A stretch of DNA of 64,000 nucleotides from Chitinophagaceae bacterium (GTDB lineage Bacteria; Bacteroidota; Bacteroidia; Chitinophagales; UBA10324), in contig CANJII010000001.1 in the NCBI GenBank assembly GCA_947474435.1, positions 62,001 to 126,000 on the forward strand, written 5' to 3'. Position 1 is the stretch's first letter, and each line of letters begins with the position of its first letter. Of the stretch, positions 27,655 through 36,777 are shown in pieces. A program made the position numbers and the translations under genes. The notes under the pieces were generated by a model. It was not told the DNA's origin, ran no database searches, and was given only the letters and a program-made list of their open reading frames with translations.

Positions 27655-28685
27655 GCTACCATTAATGATTGGCGAATAAATAAATGGTTGAACCTACCGG
27701 TCATTATCTGGTCAATGGTGAGTACTGGAATGTTGAGGTTGTGTTTCACTTCTTCAATCAGCAACGGACTCATGGTAAACATGCCACTCACAAATGACAC
27801 CATCACACCATACTCGCGCAACAACTGCACGCCGTAATGCGCACTCAAACTATCACCACTCGAAAACACGACTGAGTGAATGGTATTCATAAACTCTTTT
27901 GACTTCAACAGAAAATTTGTTTCGCGCTGATACAATCCATCAGCAATTTCCATTACGATGTAATCCACTTTTTCTGATTCCAGAGAATTTAAAAGTGACT
28001 GATACAAATCAAGCAGATCTTTTTTCTCGCACATGTAAGTGGATGGAAATCCCATGTCGGAAAAATCAAGTGACACATCAGCACCGCAATCAAATACATA
28101 ATCTTTGTCCTTGGTGTGCGCGGTTCCGGTGAATTTTATGAATGCCACTTTATTATTTTTTTCTTTCAGTCCGCGTGCAATGTGAGCGGCTGTTGTCGTT
28201 TTTCCACTGTCCATTGTGGAACCGATAGACAAAATAATTTTCGCATTGTTCGGAACATGACCGCTGAAGGTAGTTTTGGTTTTGTTGTAAAACTTGGTAT
28301 TTATCACTGCACCATTTTCATCGCAGCAATAACCAACCAGTTTGATTTTTGTTGGCTCAATATCTTTCAGCGCATAGTTTTTTGTTTTCACCACTCCTAC
28401 TGCTCCACCTGCTGACAGCATATCATACAATTCCATCGGTTCTTCCGGAACATATCCTTCGTACTGCGCGGTCGCATATCGATCAGCGAATGCAGCCATA
28501 ATAATATCTCCTTCGAAAATCGAAACTGTTCGTTTCAAATCAGACTGAATGGTTTCGTGCTTTCCGCGTTCAACAATTTCGAACAACCCCACATCACCTG
28601 CAATTGGCTTGTAAGAGTTGATGATTGTTTGATTGAAATTATATTTCTGAATGTCTTTGGTGACAATTGTTTTTTTGATTTTCAT
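27651..28685 (-). CDS. DUF1611-like P-loop NTPase
   Basis: A soluble 344-residue protein. The N-terminal domain (about 1-145) has FEGDIIMAAFADRYATAQYEG. The C-terminal domain has a P-loop IGSTMDSGKTTTA (154-166), AFIKFTGTAHTKDKD (181-195), and a second acidic stretch MEIADGLYQRET (245-256). This layout resembles DUF1611-type NTPases, some of which are amino-acid N-acyl or N-acetyl transferases linked to D-glutamate metabolism; I do not claim that activity here. It begins 22 bases after an SBBP gene and overlaps the ABC transporter gene by 4 bases. It may heads a six-gene cassette ending in an isoaspartyl peptidase. Confidence 0.6.
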   Translation of the reverse strand: MKIKKTIVTKDIQKYNFNQTIINSYKPIAGDVGLFEIVERGKHETIQSDLKRTVSIFEGDIIMAAFADRYATAQYEGYVPEEPMELYDMLSAGGAVGVVKTKNYALKDIEPTKIKLVGYCCDENGAVINTKFYNKTKTTFSGHVPNNAKIILSIGSTMDSGKTTTAAHIARGLKEKNNKVAFIKFTGTAHTKDKDYVFDCGADVSLDFSDMGFPSTYMCEKKDLLDLYQSLLNSLESEKVDYIVMEIADGLYQRETNFLLKSKEFMNTIHSVVFSSGDSLSAHYGVQLLREYGVMVSFVSGMFTMSPLLIEEVKHNLNIPVLTIDQIMTGRFNHLFIRQSLMVA

Positions 28686-28707
28686 GATTTATGATTTTAA
28701 GAGTTGA

Positions 28708-31617
28708 TTAAAAGTTTGTGTGAAAAAGTTTGAAAGTTTTTAGTGTGGAATTTTCTGTTGCTATTGAAGCGAAATAAATTCCGGATGAAAGTGCAGGAAC
28801 CGAAACGCGGTAGTTTCCATTGGAAGGAAGCTGTGTTTCAGTAATTAATTTTCCCGTTACATCAAAAAGTTTAAATGAATAAACTGAATGATTACTACCA
28901 GAAATATTTACAGCTAAATAATTATTGAAAGGATTTACAATACTGACTTCAAAATTTTGCTGTAGTAAATCATTGGTGCCAACATAAAATCCGCTGTACT
29001 TAACAACTAAAATATCGCGTTGATTATTTGTTTGCCAGGTGCTGCCCCCAACATACAATGAACTATCGCTGCACCACATCACATTCGGAACATCCAACGA
29101 ATCAGTAGTTGGATTACTAAAGTTTGAATTCCAATAGGAAGTAGTGAGTGAATCAAATGCGCTCAACGAAATATCATAATTCACTGATGATGAATTTCCC
29201 GTATCAATGTGCCCTGCAAAAAAAGTGTGCTGAATGTTGTTGACTAAAACCGCATCACCGATTTCATCCTTCGCGGTTGGATTTAAATTTATCCATTGCT
29301 CATTTCCGTTTGCATCATACGCAATATTTACTTCATCAAAATTTATTGCACCAGAAGCATCAGCATCAGAATATCCGGTCACAATGCAAGTGCCATCAGC
29401 TTTTAATGCACAAGCAGTTGCAGCATCGCCGCCATTCGTGTTGTTAAATCTTTTATTCCATAATAACGAACCCCCAGTCGAATATTTTACAGTAAGGTAA
29501 TCCGATGAATCGGTTGCACCGGCGCTAGCGCCAGTGAGATAAATTTCTTCAGCAGCATTTATTTCCATTGCCGCCGGAACATCATCGCCAAAAGTTCCGT
29601 CAAAAGTTTTTACCCATTGCTGTGTTCCGTTGTTATCATATTTGATAATTAAAAAATCATTATCAGTTCCATTGAAAGTTCTTCCACCTATATACACATT
29701 TCCTGAACCAGCAACACGAATAAAACTTCCGCGATCAGCATTGTTGCCTGTGCCGTTAAAAGTTTTTACCCAAACTATATTCCCGTTTGCATCATACTTA
29801 ATGGTGTTCACATCGTCGTTTGAATTAATGCTTGGGTCAGTATCCACTCTTCCTGTTACATAAATATTTCCCGAGCCATCCAACTTCATATCATACCCCT
29901 TATCATTATTATGCGCAGGCGAATCATAAAACCGATTCCACAACGAATCACCGTTCGAATTATACTTAACTAAAGTAAAATCACCCGATGTTCCCTTGTT
30001 CTTTGTGAAACCCGAAACAAGAATGTTCCCCTGATTATCCAACTCTACTGCATTGGCTTCATCATCACTGTCCGGCGACGAACCATCCACATACTTCATC
30101 CAACTTAAAATTCCGGTTGCATTAAATTTTAACAGAGTGAAATTTCGGTTGCTTCCTTTTCCAACTGAATAACCCGCAGCATACACATTACCTGCACCAT
30201 CTGTTTTTATTTCGCGAATGTTATCGGAGTTATCACCTACGCCATCAAAAATATTAGCGAACGATTGCACACCACTAGAATTATATTTCAACAACACAGC
30301 ATTGCTTTGCTCCGTTGAATTATCCGTGCGACCAACCACAAACACATTTCCGTTTGCATCCGCGCAAATTCCATTTCCTTCATCGTTAAAATTTCCGGTA
30401 CCGTTGTAAGTCTGCGTCCACAACAAAGTTCCGGCAGCGTTGTAGCGCAGCACAGCAATATCATTATTCGAAACCGGAGTTGCATCACTGTCTGATGATC
30501 CCGCAACCACAATGTTTCCGTTCGAGGCAATCACGATTGAAGTAGCCACATCATCATTGCCACCTGCGCCTTCAAATGTTTTCACCCATTGTTGCGTGCC
30601 TGCTGCATTGTATTTTATGGTAGTGAAATTATAGTTTGTGAAAGCCGAAGCATCCGCATCACTCTGACCTGTTACATACACATTGCCGCTGTTGTCAACT
30701 GCAATGGCATTCGCGCGATCGTGTTCAACATTGTCAAATTCCTTTGTCCATACTTCTGTTCCTGATGAATTGTACTTGATTGTAAAATAATCATCGTTGT
30801 TTCCGTTGCTGCTTCGGCCGGTTACATAAATGTTTGCGACATTATCAATGGCCATTGCCAATGCGCGGTCATTATTATTCTGGTCGCCGTACTTCAACCA
30901 GAGCTGCACACCTGATGCGCTGTACTTGATGGTTACATAATCATCATCCACGCCATTGTAACTTCTGCCCGTTACATAGATGTTGTTGCTTCCATCAACA
31001 ACAACTTTAACTGCACGGTCAATTCCATTACCTAATCCATTGTATCGTTTCTCCCACAAAAAATTACCTGTTGCTGAATATTTTATTGTGAGGTAATCAT
31101 CATTTGAAAGTGCAGCCGGGTCCGAATCACTCTGACCGGTTACAATTACATTTCCCTGGTGATCAACTGCAATTGAATTTGGTTGGTCATATTCATTTGA
31201 CAATGCATCGTTGTAAATCTGAGTCCACTGCAAAACTCCATTTGTGTTATATTTCTGTGTCAGGTAATCATCACCTGCTTCAATACTTTTTCCGAATCCG
31301 GTGATATAAATGTTGTTTAATGAATCAGTGACAATAGCAAGCACTTCATCTGGTCCATTGCCTTCATCATTAAATTCTCTTCTCCAAATTTCAGTTCCGC
31401 TGTTACTGAATTTCTGCAACAAAAAATCCCGACTGGTTCCAATGTTTACTGTTGAACCGGCGGTGTAAATATTTCCCTGTACATCAGTTGTGGTGCAGGT
31501 GTAGCGGTCGCTGAAATCGCCTTCGCCATTCCAGGTGGTTGACCATAGTTGTGTTTGCGCCATTGTACTCACGCTCAGCAAAAGCTGTAGCATGAACAAT
31601 GAAATTTTTATTTTCAT
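28708..31617 (-). CDS. SBBP-repeat beta-propeller protein with type IX sorting domain
   Basis: A 969-residue secreted protein. The signal peptide (about 1-20) ends in STMAQ. Roughly 15 SBBP-type repeats of about 50 residues follow, each with a form like GNIYVTGRSYNG--DDDYVTIKYSASGVQLW. Such repeats fold into beta-propeller blades. The last 80 residues (VSIVNPFNNYLAVN, then FKLFDVTGKLITETQL, ending LKTFKLFHTNF) are a type A sorting domain for type IX export. The function is unknown; surface binding or adhesion is typical. It is a paralogue of the 1407-residue protein at 32308-36531. It follows the small gene at 31714 after 96 bases and may share its promoter. Confidence 0.9.
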   Translation of the reverse strand: MKIKISLFMLQLLLSVSTMAQTQLWSTTWNGEGDFSDRYTCTTTDVQGNIYTAGSTVNIGTSRDFLLQKFSNSGTEIWRREFNDEGNGPDEVLAIVTDSLNNIYITGFGKSIEAGDDYLTQKYNTNGVLQWTQIYNDALSNEYDQPNSIAVDHQGNVIVTGQSDSDPAALSNDDYLTIKYSATGNFLWEKRYNGLGNGIDRAVKVVVDGSNNIYVTGRSYNGVDDDYVTIKYSASGVQLWLKYGDQNNNDRALAMAIDNVANIYVTGRSSNGNNDDYFTIKYNSSGTEVWTKEFDNVEHDRANAIAVDNSGNVYVTGQSDADASAFTNYNFTTIKYNAAGTQQWVKTFEGAGGNDDVATSIVIASNGNIVVAGSSDSDATPVSNNDIAVLRYNAAGTLLWTQTYNGTGNFNDEGNGICADANGNVFVVGRTDNSTEQSNAVLLKYNSSGVQSFANIFDGVGDNSDNIREIKTDGAGNVYAAGYSVGKGSNRNFTLLKFNATGILSWMKYVDGSSPDSDDEANAVELDNQGNILVSGFTKNKGTSGDFTLVKYNSNGDSLWNRFYDSPAHNNDKGYDMKLDGSGNIYVTGRVDTDPSINSNDDVNTIKYDANGNIVWVKTFNGTGNNADRGSFIRVAGSGNVYIGGRTFNGTDNDFLIIKYDNNGTQQWVKTFDGTFGDDVPAAMEINAAEEIYLTGASAGATDSSDYLTVKYSTGGSLLWNKRFNNTNGGDAATACALKADGTCIVTGYSDADASGAINFDEVNIAYDANGNEQWINLNPTAKDEIGDAVLVNNIQHTFFAGHIDTGNSSSVNYDISLSAFDSLTTSYWNSNFSNPTTDSLDVPNVMWCSDSSLYVGGSTWQTNNQRDILVVKYSGFYVGTNDLLQQNFEVSIVNPFNNYLAVNISGSNHSVYSFKLFDVTGKLITETQLPSNGNYRVSVPALSSGIYFASIATENSTLKTFKLFHTNF

Positions 31618-31713
31618 TTTTCTTTTTTAAATCAATAATTAGGAAATGTTCCTTTTAAAACAGAAACAGCATTTTGATTTCAATGATGAAATCATCAGAA
31701 GAAATATTTATTC

Positions 31714-32094
31714 TCAGCAACAAGGTGGTTTAATAATTCCGGAAAGAAAACCGGATAGCAATACTTTATTTAAATAAGGGAATTTCTGTACTGAATAATT
31801 TTCGTCAGGAAATAATTTTAATAATACCGGACTCTCGTAGTAAAGAATATTTGCTGCAACCGATGTTCTTGTTTTAAACGGAACTGAGCGATGCCGATTT
31901 TCGAGCCATTGAGTATGATCGCCATCTAAAAAGTGAATGTAAATGAAGTGTGTGAATGTGTAATTCGGGTTTCGGTTAACATGATATCGGAAGTGCCGAA
32001 AATATCCATCCCATTTGCTCATTTCCTTCTCGAGCATTCCGCCCGAAAAGAAAAGTGCAATTGCAAACCAGATGAATATTTTTTTAAGAAACAT
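31714..32094 (-). CDS. Small exported protein of unknown function ending in Cys-Cys
   Basis: A 126-residue protein I do not recognise. An N-terminal hydrophobic stretch (KKIFIWFAIALFFSGG, 4-19) serves as signal peptide or anchor. The rest is rich in aromatic residues and histidine (YFRHFRYHVNRNPNYTFTHF), followed by LDGDHTQWLENRH, and ends in IIKPPCC. No known motif is visible. The gene is real by its position: an ECF-like promoter stands directly before its ATG, leaving almost no leader. It lies ahead of the 969-residue SBBP gene, with which it probably shares a transcript. Confidence 0.6.
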   Translation of the reverse strand: MFLKKIFIWFAIALFFSGGMLEKEMSKWDGYFRHFRYHVNRNPNYTFTHFIYIHFLDGDHTQWLENRHRSVPFKTRTSVAANILYYESPVLLKLFPDENYSVQKFPYLNKVLLSGFLSGIIKPPCC

Positions 32095-32099
32095 ATAAT

Positions 32100-32162
32100 G
32101 ATGATACCTGCACCCCTTGAATGGTTGCGTTAGTTAAGGTGTTGGGTGCTGAATGGGAATAT
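32100..32162 (-). promoter_or_regulatory. ECF-type promoter region (copy 1)
   Basis: On the minus strand it reads TATTCCCATTCAGC, then TAACGCAACC (32132-32123), 14 bases, then GGTATCATC (32108-32100). The AAC core and spacing fit an ECF -35/-10 pair. The same words occur at identical spacing upstream of 36531. The -10 ends 5 bases before the ATG at 32094, so the message would be leaderless or nearly so. Confidence 0.65.
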
Positions 32163-32307
32163 TGTGGAGTTGAATGGTTGAAACCATTCTCTTTACCGTT
32201 CTGCACTGTACTGAAATTTCTTTTAAAATTATTTTTCGAAGATTGTAAGGTTATCATTATTGGAAATTGAAAAATATTTTTTTGCCTATCAAAATTTCAT
32301 TTTGCAA
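32163..32307. other. Gap between SBBP gene and ECF promoter copy 1
   Basis: This AT-rich stretch lies behind the 1407-residue SBBP gene. It contains no gene and no clear hairpin with a T-run. Confidence 0.5.
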
Positions 32308-35300
32308 TTATTGTACTTCAAATCGTTTCACAATTATTTTATCGGCTTGTTGAATTCTTAAGAAATAAATTCCTTTTGCAAACCGGCTAACATCAAAACT
32401 CATTTCATTCATTCCGAATTCAGCGTTGATTTTTTTCTCATCCATTTTTTGTGAGAGAAGATCCAGAATTTGAATTTCACTTTCAGCATTTATTAAAGAA
32501 GAAAACCGAAGTGTGATATAATCGGAAGTCGGGTTTGGAAAAATTTCCAACGATTCACTTGCCATTTCTTCCTCACGACAAGTGATTGAAACTGCGAGTG
32601 ATTTTGTTGCACTGTTTGCACACGCATTGGTTGCATACACTGAAACATTGCCGGCTGTGCTACCGAAATTTATTGATACACTTATTGTTCCCTGCCCGCT
32701 AATAATGCTTGCGCCAACCGGAGCTGACCATGTATATGAAGTTGCTCCGCTCACTGCGGCAATGGAATAAATGACTGCTGCCTGATTTGCACACACAGTT
32801 GCAGTGCCTGTAATTGCAGCCGGTGTTGCAGGGCGTGCATACGCATTTAATGATTTATCAATGCTGCTTCCACAACCATTTGTAGCGTGAACTTTTATGG
32901 TTCCGGAAACAAATGCTGCTGCGAAATTTATTATCACTGCATTGGTTCCCTGTCCGCTTACGATGGATGTGTTTGCAGGAACCGACCATGTATAAGATGT
33001 TGCGCCTGCCATTGCCGTGCAACTGTAATTTTTATTTCCTGCGTTGCATAAATTATTTGTTAAGCCTGTAATAGTTGTTGGTACTGCGGGAACAGAACCG
33101 ATGGCTGCGGTGCGCACTGCACTGGTGCCGCAACCGTTGCTTGCTGTAACAGTGAGGTTTCCATTGGTGAATGTTGCTCCGAAATTTATGGTGACAGATG
33201 TGGTTCCCTGTCCGCTGATGATGGTAGAATTAAGAGGAGCCACCCATGTGTAAGTAGTTGCATTGGCAACGGGAGCAATGGAATAAATAACTGCTGAGGT
33301 GCCCGCGCATACTCCTGTAGTTGGTCCGGTAATAACACCGGGAGTAGCAGGTTTGCTTTTGAGTGCTTTTGTTTTATTGGCGCTTGAACCAAAACAGTTG
33401 ACAGATTTTACACTGAGGTTTCCGCTCACCCATGCGGCTCCGAAAGAAAGTGTGATGGCATTGGTTCCCTGTCCACTGAGGATGGTGGTGTTTGCAGGTG
33501 CTGTCCATAAATAAGAAGTGGCAGTGGCAACCGCAGCGATGGAATAATTAGCTGTAGTGTTCGCACATGAAACAGCGGGGCCGGTAATGGTTCCGGGAAC
33601 GGTAGGAACAGCAACTGTAACAGTGTAATCAAAAGAGGCAACAGGACTTGCGCCGCACACTCCGTTTGCAACCACGGTGATGGAAGCAGAATTAGCAATT
33701 GCAGAAAATGAAAGTGTAACACTGGTGGTTCCCTGCCCCGCAGTAATGGATGCGCCTGAAGTAACAGTCCATGTATAAGAAGTTGCACCTGCAACGGGAT
33801 TGATGGAATAAACCACTCCGGTTTGATTGCGACAAACTACTGCGGTAGTAGTTGTAAAAACAGGAAGAGAAAGCGGCGAACAAAATTTAAGCGTAGTTAA
33901 ATTCAAACCTGTGTTGGTGGCTCCGGTTGAATAACCTGTTACACAAATATTTCCGGCAACATCAACCGCGCCTGTGCGACCAACATCTTCGCCATTGCCG
34001 GTGCCGTTGTATTTATAATTCCAGCTTACAGTTCCGGCATCGTTGTACATGAGTGTAATGAAATCGCTGCCCGATGTAGTACTGAAAGTTTCGCCGACTA
34101 CATAAATATTTCCTGGATTATCAACCATCACATCGTTTCCTCTATCGAATGATAAACCGGTTCCATTGAATCGATTCAACCACAATTGCGCGCCGGTGGT
34201 TAAGTTTAATTTGATGGTGACAATGTCACCTGTATCGGTTATTGAATTTAGTGCACTTCGCCCGGTAAGATAAACTCCATTGGCGTTTGCGGTGATTCCG
34301 TAAGCGCGGTCAACAAAATTTCCGGTGCCGTTGTAATTGTAAGTCCACTGTAACACTCCGCTGTTGTTGTATTTTTTTGCGAAGTAGTCATCATCGTTCG
34401 CAACAGTTCCGGTGTTGCCTGCAACGAATGAATTTCCGCTTGCATCAATAAATAAATCGCGTGGCTGATCATTGAGATTTGCTGCGCCCGCGAAAGCTGA
34501 CAACCAGAGTTGTGTGAGTGCTCCGTTGTATTTTATTACCACTGCATCTTCGTTAGTGCCGTTAAACATTCTTCCGGTGACCCAGATGTTGCTTGCGTTC
34601 AATGCAAAAACTTTCACGCCACGATCAGCGCCATTGCCGGTTCCGTTGTAACGGATAACAGCTTGCTCCACTCCTAAAACAGAAAGTTTAATGGTGGTGA
34701 TATCGTAATTGCTAACGAGGTTCGAAATATTCTGATCACTGTATCCGGTAATAAATGAAGTTCCATTTGGCAATACAGAAATAGAAACCGCTACATCAGC
34801 TTCGTTCACAAAGTTGTATCGGTAAGTCCAAGTGATATTTCCGAGCGTATCGAACTTCACAACTACATAATCATCACTTGTTCCGCTGCCGATGCTGCTG
34901 CCGCAAACATAAATTCCACCCGCAGTGTCTATACCAATTGCTCTTCCTTCATCATCATCAAAAGAGAAATCATAAGTCTTGTTCCAGACTGTTACACCTG
35001 CCGAATTTATTTTTGAGCAGAACAAATTTCTCTTCTGCTCAGCAGTAATTACATACCCCGTGATGAAAATATTTTTATGATTGTCGGTCATCATTGCATT
35101 TACCTTATCGGTAAAATCTCCCTTGCCATTGAATTTTTTACTCCAGAGAAATGCGCCTGTTGCAGTTGCGTAACTGATAACGGCAGCATCTCTTTGTGTT
35201 ACCAAATTTTCTGTTCCGCCAACAATCACCGGATTTCCTGCTGCATCTAAAAACATTCCTTCTGCAATATCATCACTGACTGTTGAAGTTCCGTTCAGAT

Positions 35301-36531
35301 ACACCGCCCACAATTGTGCGCCTGCAGAATTATATTTTACAGTTAAAAAATTATTGGTAGTAATAGATGCAAGTGCATCCATGTCACTTTTCCCTGTAAC
35401 AAAAACATTTCCGTTATCATCCACTAAAATTTTATTCGGGTCTTCTGCATTCAAAACCGGATTGCCGTAAAGCGATGCCCATAGTTGAGTTCCAACAGAA
35501 TTATATTTTATGGTTACATAATCGTAATCGGTATTACCACCTGAATTCTGTATATCTGTTTGCCCTGCCACATACACATTTCCGGTTGCATCAACAGCAA
35601 TGGTGTTTCCGAAATCGTTATCTACATTGTCGTACATCTTAGTCCACTGCGCCACTCCTGCTGAGTTATACTTGATGGTCATGAGGTCGTAATCATTTGC
35701 ATTTTCCGAGCGACCTGTTACATAAATATTTCCGGAAGCATCGCGTGTGATGTCTTCTCCGCGGTCGTTTCCGAACCCGCGATCATAAATGGTTTGCCAT
35801 GTAACTGTTCCAGTTGAAGAATAACTGATGGTGATTACATCATCAAACAAAAGTGAAAATGTTCTACCTGTAATCACACAACCACCAAGATTATCTCCGG
35901 TGATTGCGGTGCCGCGATCGGTAGCGTTCCCTGTTCCGTTGTAGCGTGCCGCCCATAGTTGCACACCTGAAGTATTGTATTTTATGGTGATGATGTCATC
36001 ATTAACTATTGCAGAAGAATCTCTATCACTTTGTCCGGTTACGAAAACATCTCCGGCAGTATTTATAAATAATCCGAGCGGAGAATCATCCTGATTGAAT
36101 GGCAAATAATTGTAAGTAGCAGACCATAATAAAGTTCCGGCATTGGAATATTTCTGTGTGAGAATATCATTCTGAAAAACAGAGCCGCCATCTGTTACAC
36201 CACATACATAAATATTATTTGATGCATCGAGCGCTATGAACATTGCCTTATCGCTTCCGTTTCCATTGGTGTTGTTGTACTGACGAGTCCATACTGTATC
36301 ACCAACAGAATTCATTTTCACCACCAAGTAATCTTTGTCTTGCGCGGTGTTGAATGAATATCCGGCAGCATAAATATTTCCGGCTACATCTTTTACTACA
36401 GCATTGTAACGGTCGGAGTTATCGCCAGTGCCAGATTGTGTGTTCGTCCATTGAGGAGTGACCTGCGCGGAAATTTTTAACGATGCATTTAATAACAGGA
36501 ATACTGAGAGAATAGTAATTCTAAACTTCAT
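32308..36531 (-). CDS. Large SBBP-repeat and PKD-like surface protein with type IX sorting domain
   Basis: A 1407-residue secreted protein. A signal peptide (about 1-22, KISAQ) is followed by about 16 SBBP blades to about residue 860 (GNIYVTGRSENANDYDLMTIKY is one). Then come about six Ig/PKD-like repeats of roughly 80 residues each, built around SYTWSVPANTSIVSGQGTN and ending in GCGSS-like turns. The last 80 residues form a type A sorting domain (LEIFPNPTSDYITLRF and GIYFLRIQQADKIIVKRFEVQ). The function is unknown; extracellular binding is likely. It carries its own ECF-like promoter and lies directly downstream of the sigma/anti-sigma pair, on the same strand. Confidence 0.92.
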   Translation of the reverse strand: MKFRITILSVFLLLNASLKISAQVTPQWTNTQSGTGDNSDRYNAVVKDVAGNIYAAGYSFNTAQDKDYLVVKMNSVGDTVWTRQYNNTNGNGSDKAMFIALDASNNIYVCGVTDGGSVFQNDILTQKYSNAGTLLWSATYNYLPFNQDDSPLGLFINTAGDVFVTGQSDRDSSAIVNDDIITIKYNTSGVQLWAARYNGTGNATDRGTAITGDNLGGCVITGRTFSLLFDDVITISYSSTGTVTWQTIYDRGFGNDRGEDITRDASGNIYVTGRSENANDYDLMTIKYNSAGVAQWTKMYDNVDNDFGNTIAVDATGNVYVAGQTDIQNSGGNTDYDYVTIKYNSVGTQLWASLYGNPVLNAEDPNKILVDDNGNVFVTGKSDMDALASITTNNFLTVKYNSAGAQLWAVYLNGTSTVSDDIAEGMFLDAAGNPVIVGGTENLVTQRDAAVISYATATGAFLWSKKFNGKGDFTDKVNAMMTDNHKNIFITGYVITAEQKRNLFCSKINSAGVTVWNKTYDFSFDDDEGRAIGIDTAGGIYVCGSSIGSGTSDDYVVVKFDTLGNITWTYRYNFVNEADVAVSISVLPNGTSFITGYSDQNISNLVSNYDITTIKLSVLGVEQAVIRYNGTGNGADRGVKVFALNASNIWVTGRMFNGTNEDAVVIKYNGALTQLWLSAFAGAANLNDQPRDLFIDASGNSFVAGNTGTVANDDDYFAKKYNNSGVLQWTYNYNGTGNFVDRAYGITANANGVYLTGRSALNSITDTGDIVTIKLNLTTGAQLWLNRFNGTGLSFDRGNDVMVDNPGNIYVVGETFSTTSGSDFITLMYNDAGTVSWNYKYNGTGNGEDVGRTGAVDVAGNICVTGYSTGATNTGLNLTTLKFCSPLSLPVFTTTTAVVCRNQTGVVYSINPVAGATSYTWTVTSGASITAGQGTTSVTLSFSAIANSASITVVANGVCGASPVASFDYTVTVAVPTVPGTITGPAVSCANTTANYSIAAVATATSYLWTAPANTTILSGQGTNAITLSFGAAWVSGNLSVKSVNCFGSSANKTKALKSKPATPGVITGPTTGVCAGTSAVIYSIAPVANATTYTWVAPLNSTIISGQGTTSVTINFGATFTNGNLTVTASNGCGTSAVRTAAIGSVPAVPTTITGLTNNLCNAGNKNYSCTAMAGATSYTWSVPANTSIVSGQGTNAVIINFAAAFVSGTIKVHATNGCGSSIDKSLNAYARPATPAAITGTATVCANQAAVIYSIAAVSGATSYTWSAPVGASIISGQGTISVSINFGSTAGNVSVYATNACANSATKSLAVSITCREEEMASESLEIFPNPTSDYITLRFSSLINAESEIQILDLLSQKMDEKKINAEFGMNEMSFDVSRFAKGIYFLRIQQADKIIVKRFEVQ
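32582..33880 (-). repeat. Tandem coding repeats (PKD-like modules)
   Basis: About six units of roughly 220-240 bases encode the PKD-like modules. Recurrent words such as CCCTGTCCGCT and CCATGTATAAGA mark equivalent points in successive units on the plus strand. The similarity is high enough for unequal recombination. Confidence 0.7.
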
Positions 36532-36567
36532 TGGTTTGGGTTTATGGTTTTGTGTTATGGTTGATAG

Positions 36568-36630
36568 GATGATACCCTTACCCTGATTAGGGTTGCGTTA
36601 TAAAAGCAGTAAGTTGCTGAACGGGAATAA
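36568..36630 (-). promoter_or_regulatory. ECF-type promoter region (copy 2)
   Basis: On the minus strand it reads TATTCCCGTTCAGC, then TAACGCAACC (36600-36591), 14 bases, then GGTATCATC (36576-36568). All three words have the same offsets as in copy 1 at 32100. It lies 37 bases before the ATG of the large SBBP gene. The remaining bases up to 36777 hold nothing else recognisable. Confidence 0.65.
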
Positions 36631-36777
36631 TAAATATCTGAGCAAAACAATTTCAGGTAAAATCATTTAAAATCAAATTTAAAATTCATCGATAAAAATC
36701 GAATTGATATCCGTTTGTAGCATTAAGAATATTTTTATCGAATTGGAATTACTTACAATTAAAATTTAATGAAAGCA

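Noticed and set aside
32582-33880. Regular repeats resembling a CRISPR array
   Set aside because: The units of about 230 bases are in frame and encode PKD-like modules. There are no short direct repeats with unique spacers and no cas genes.
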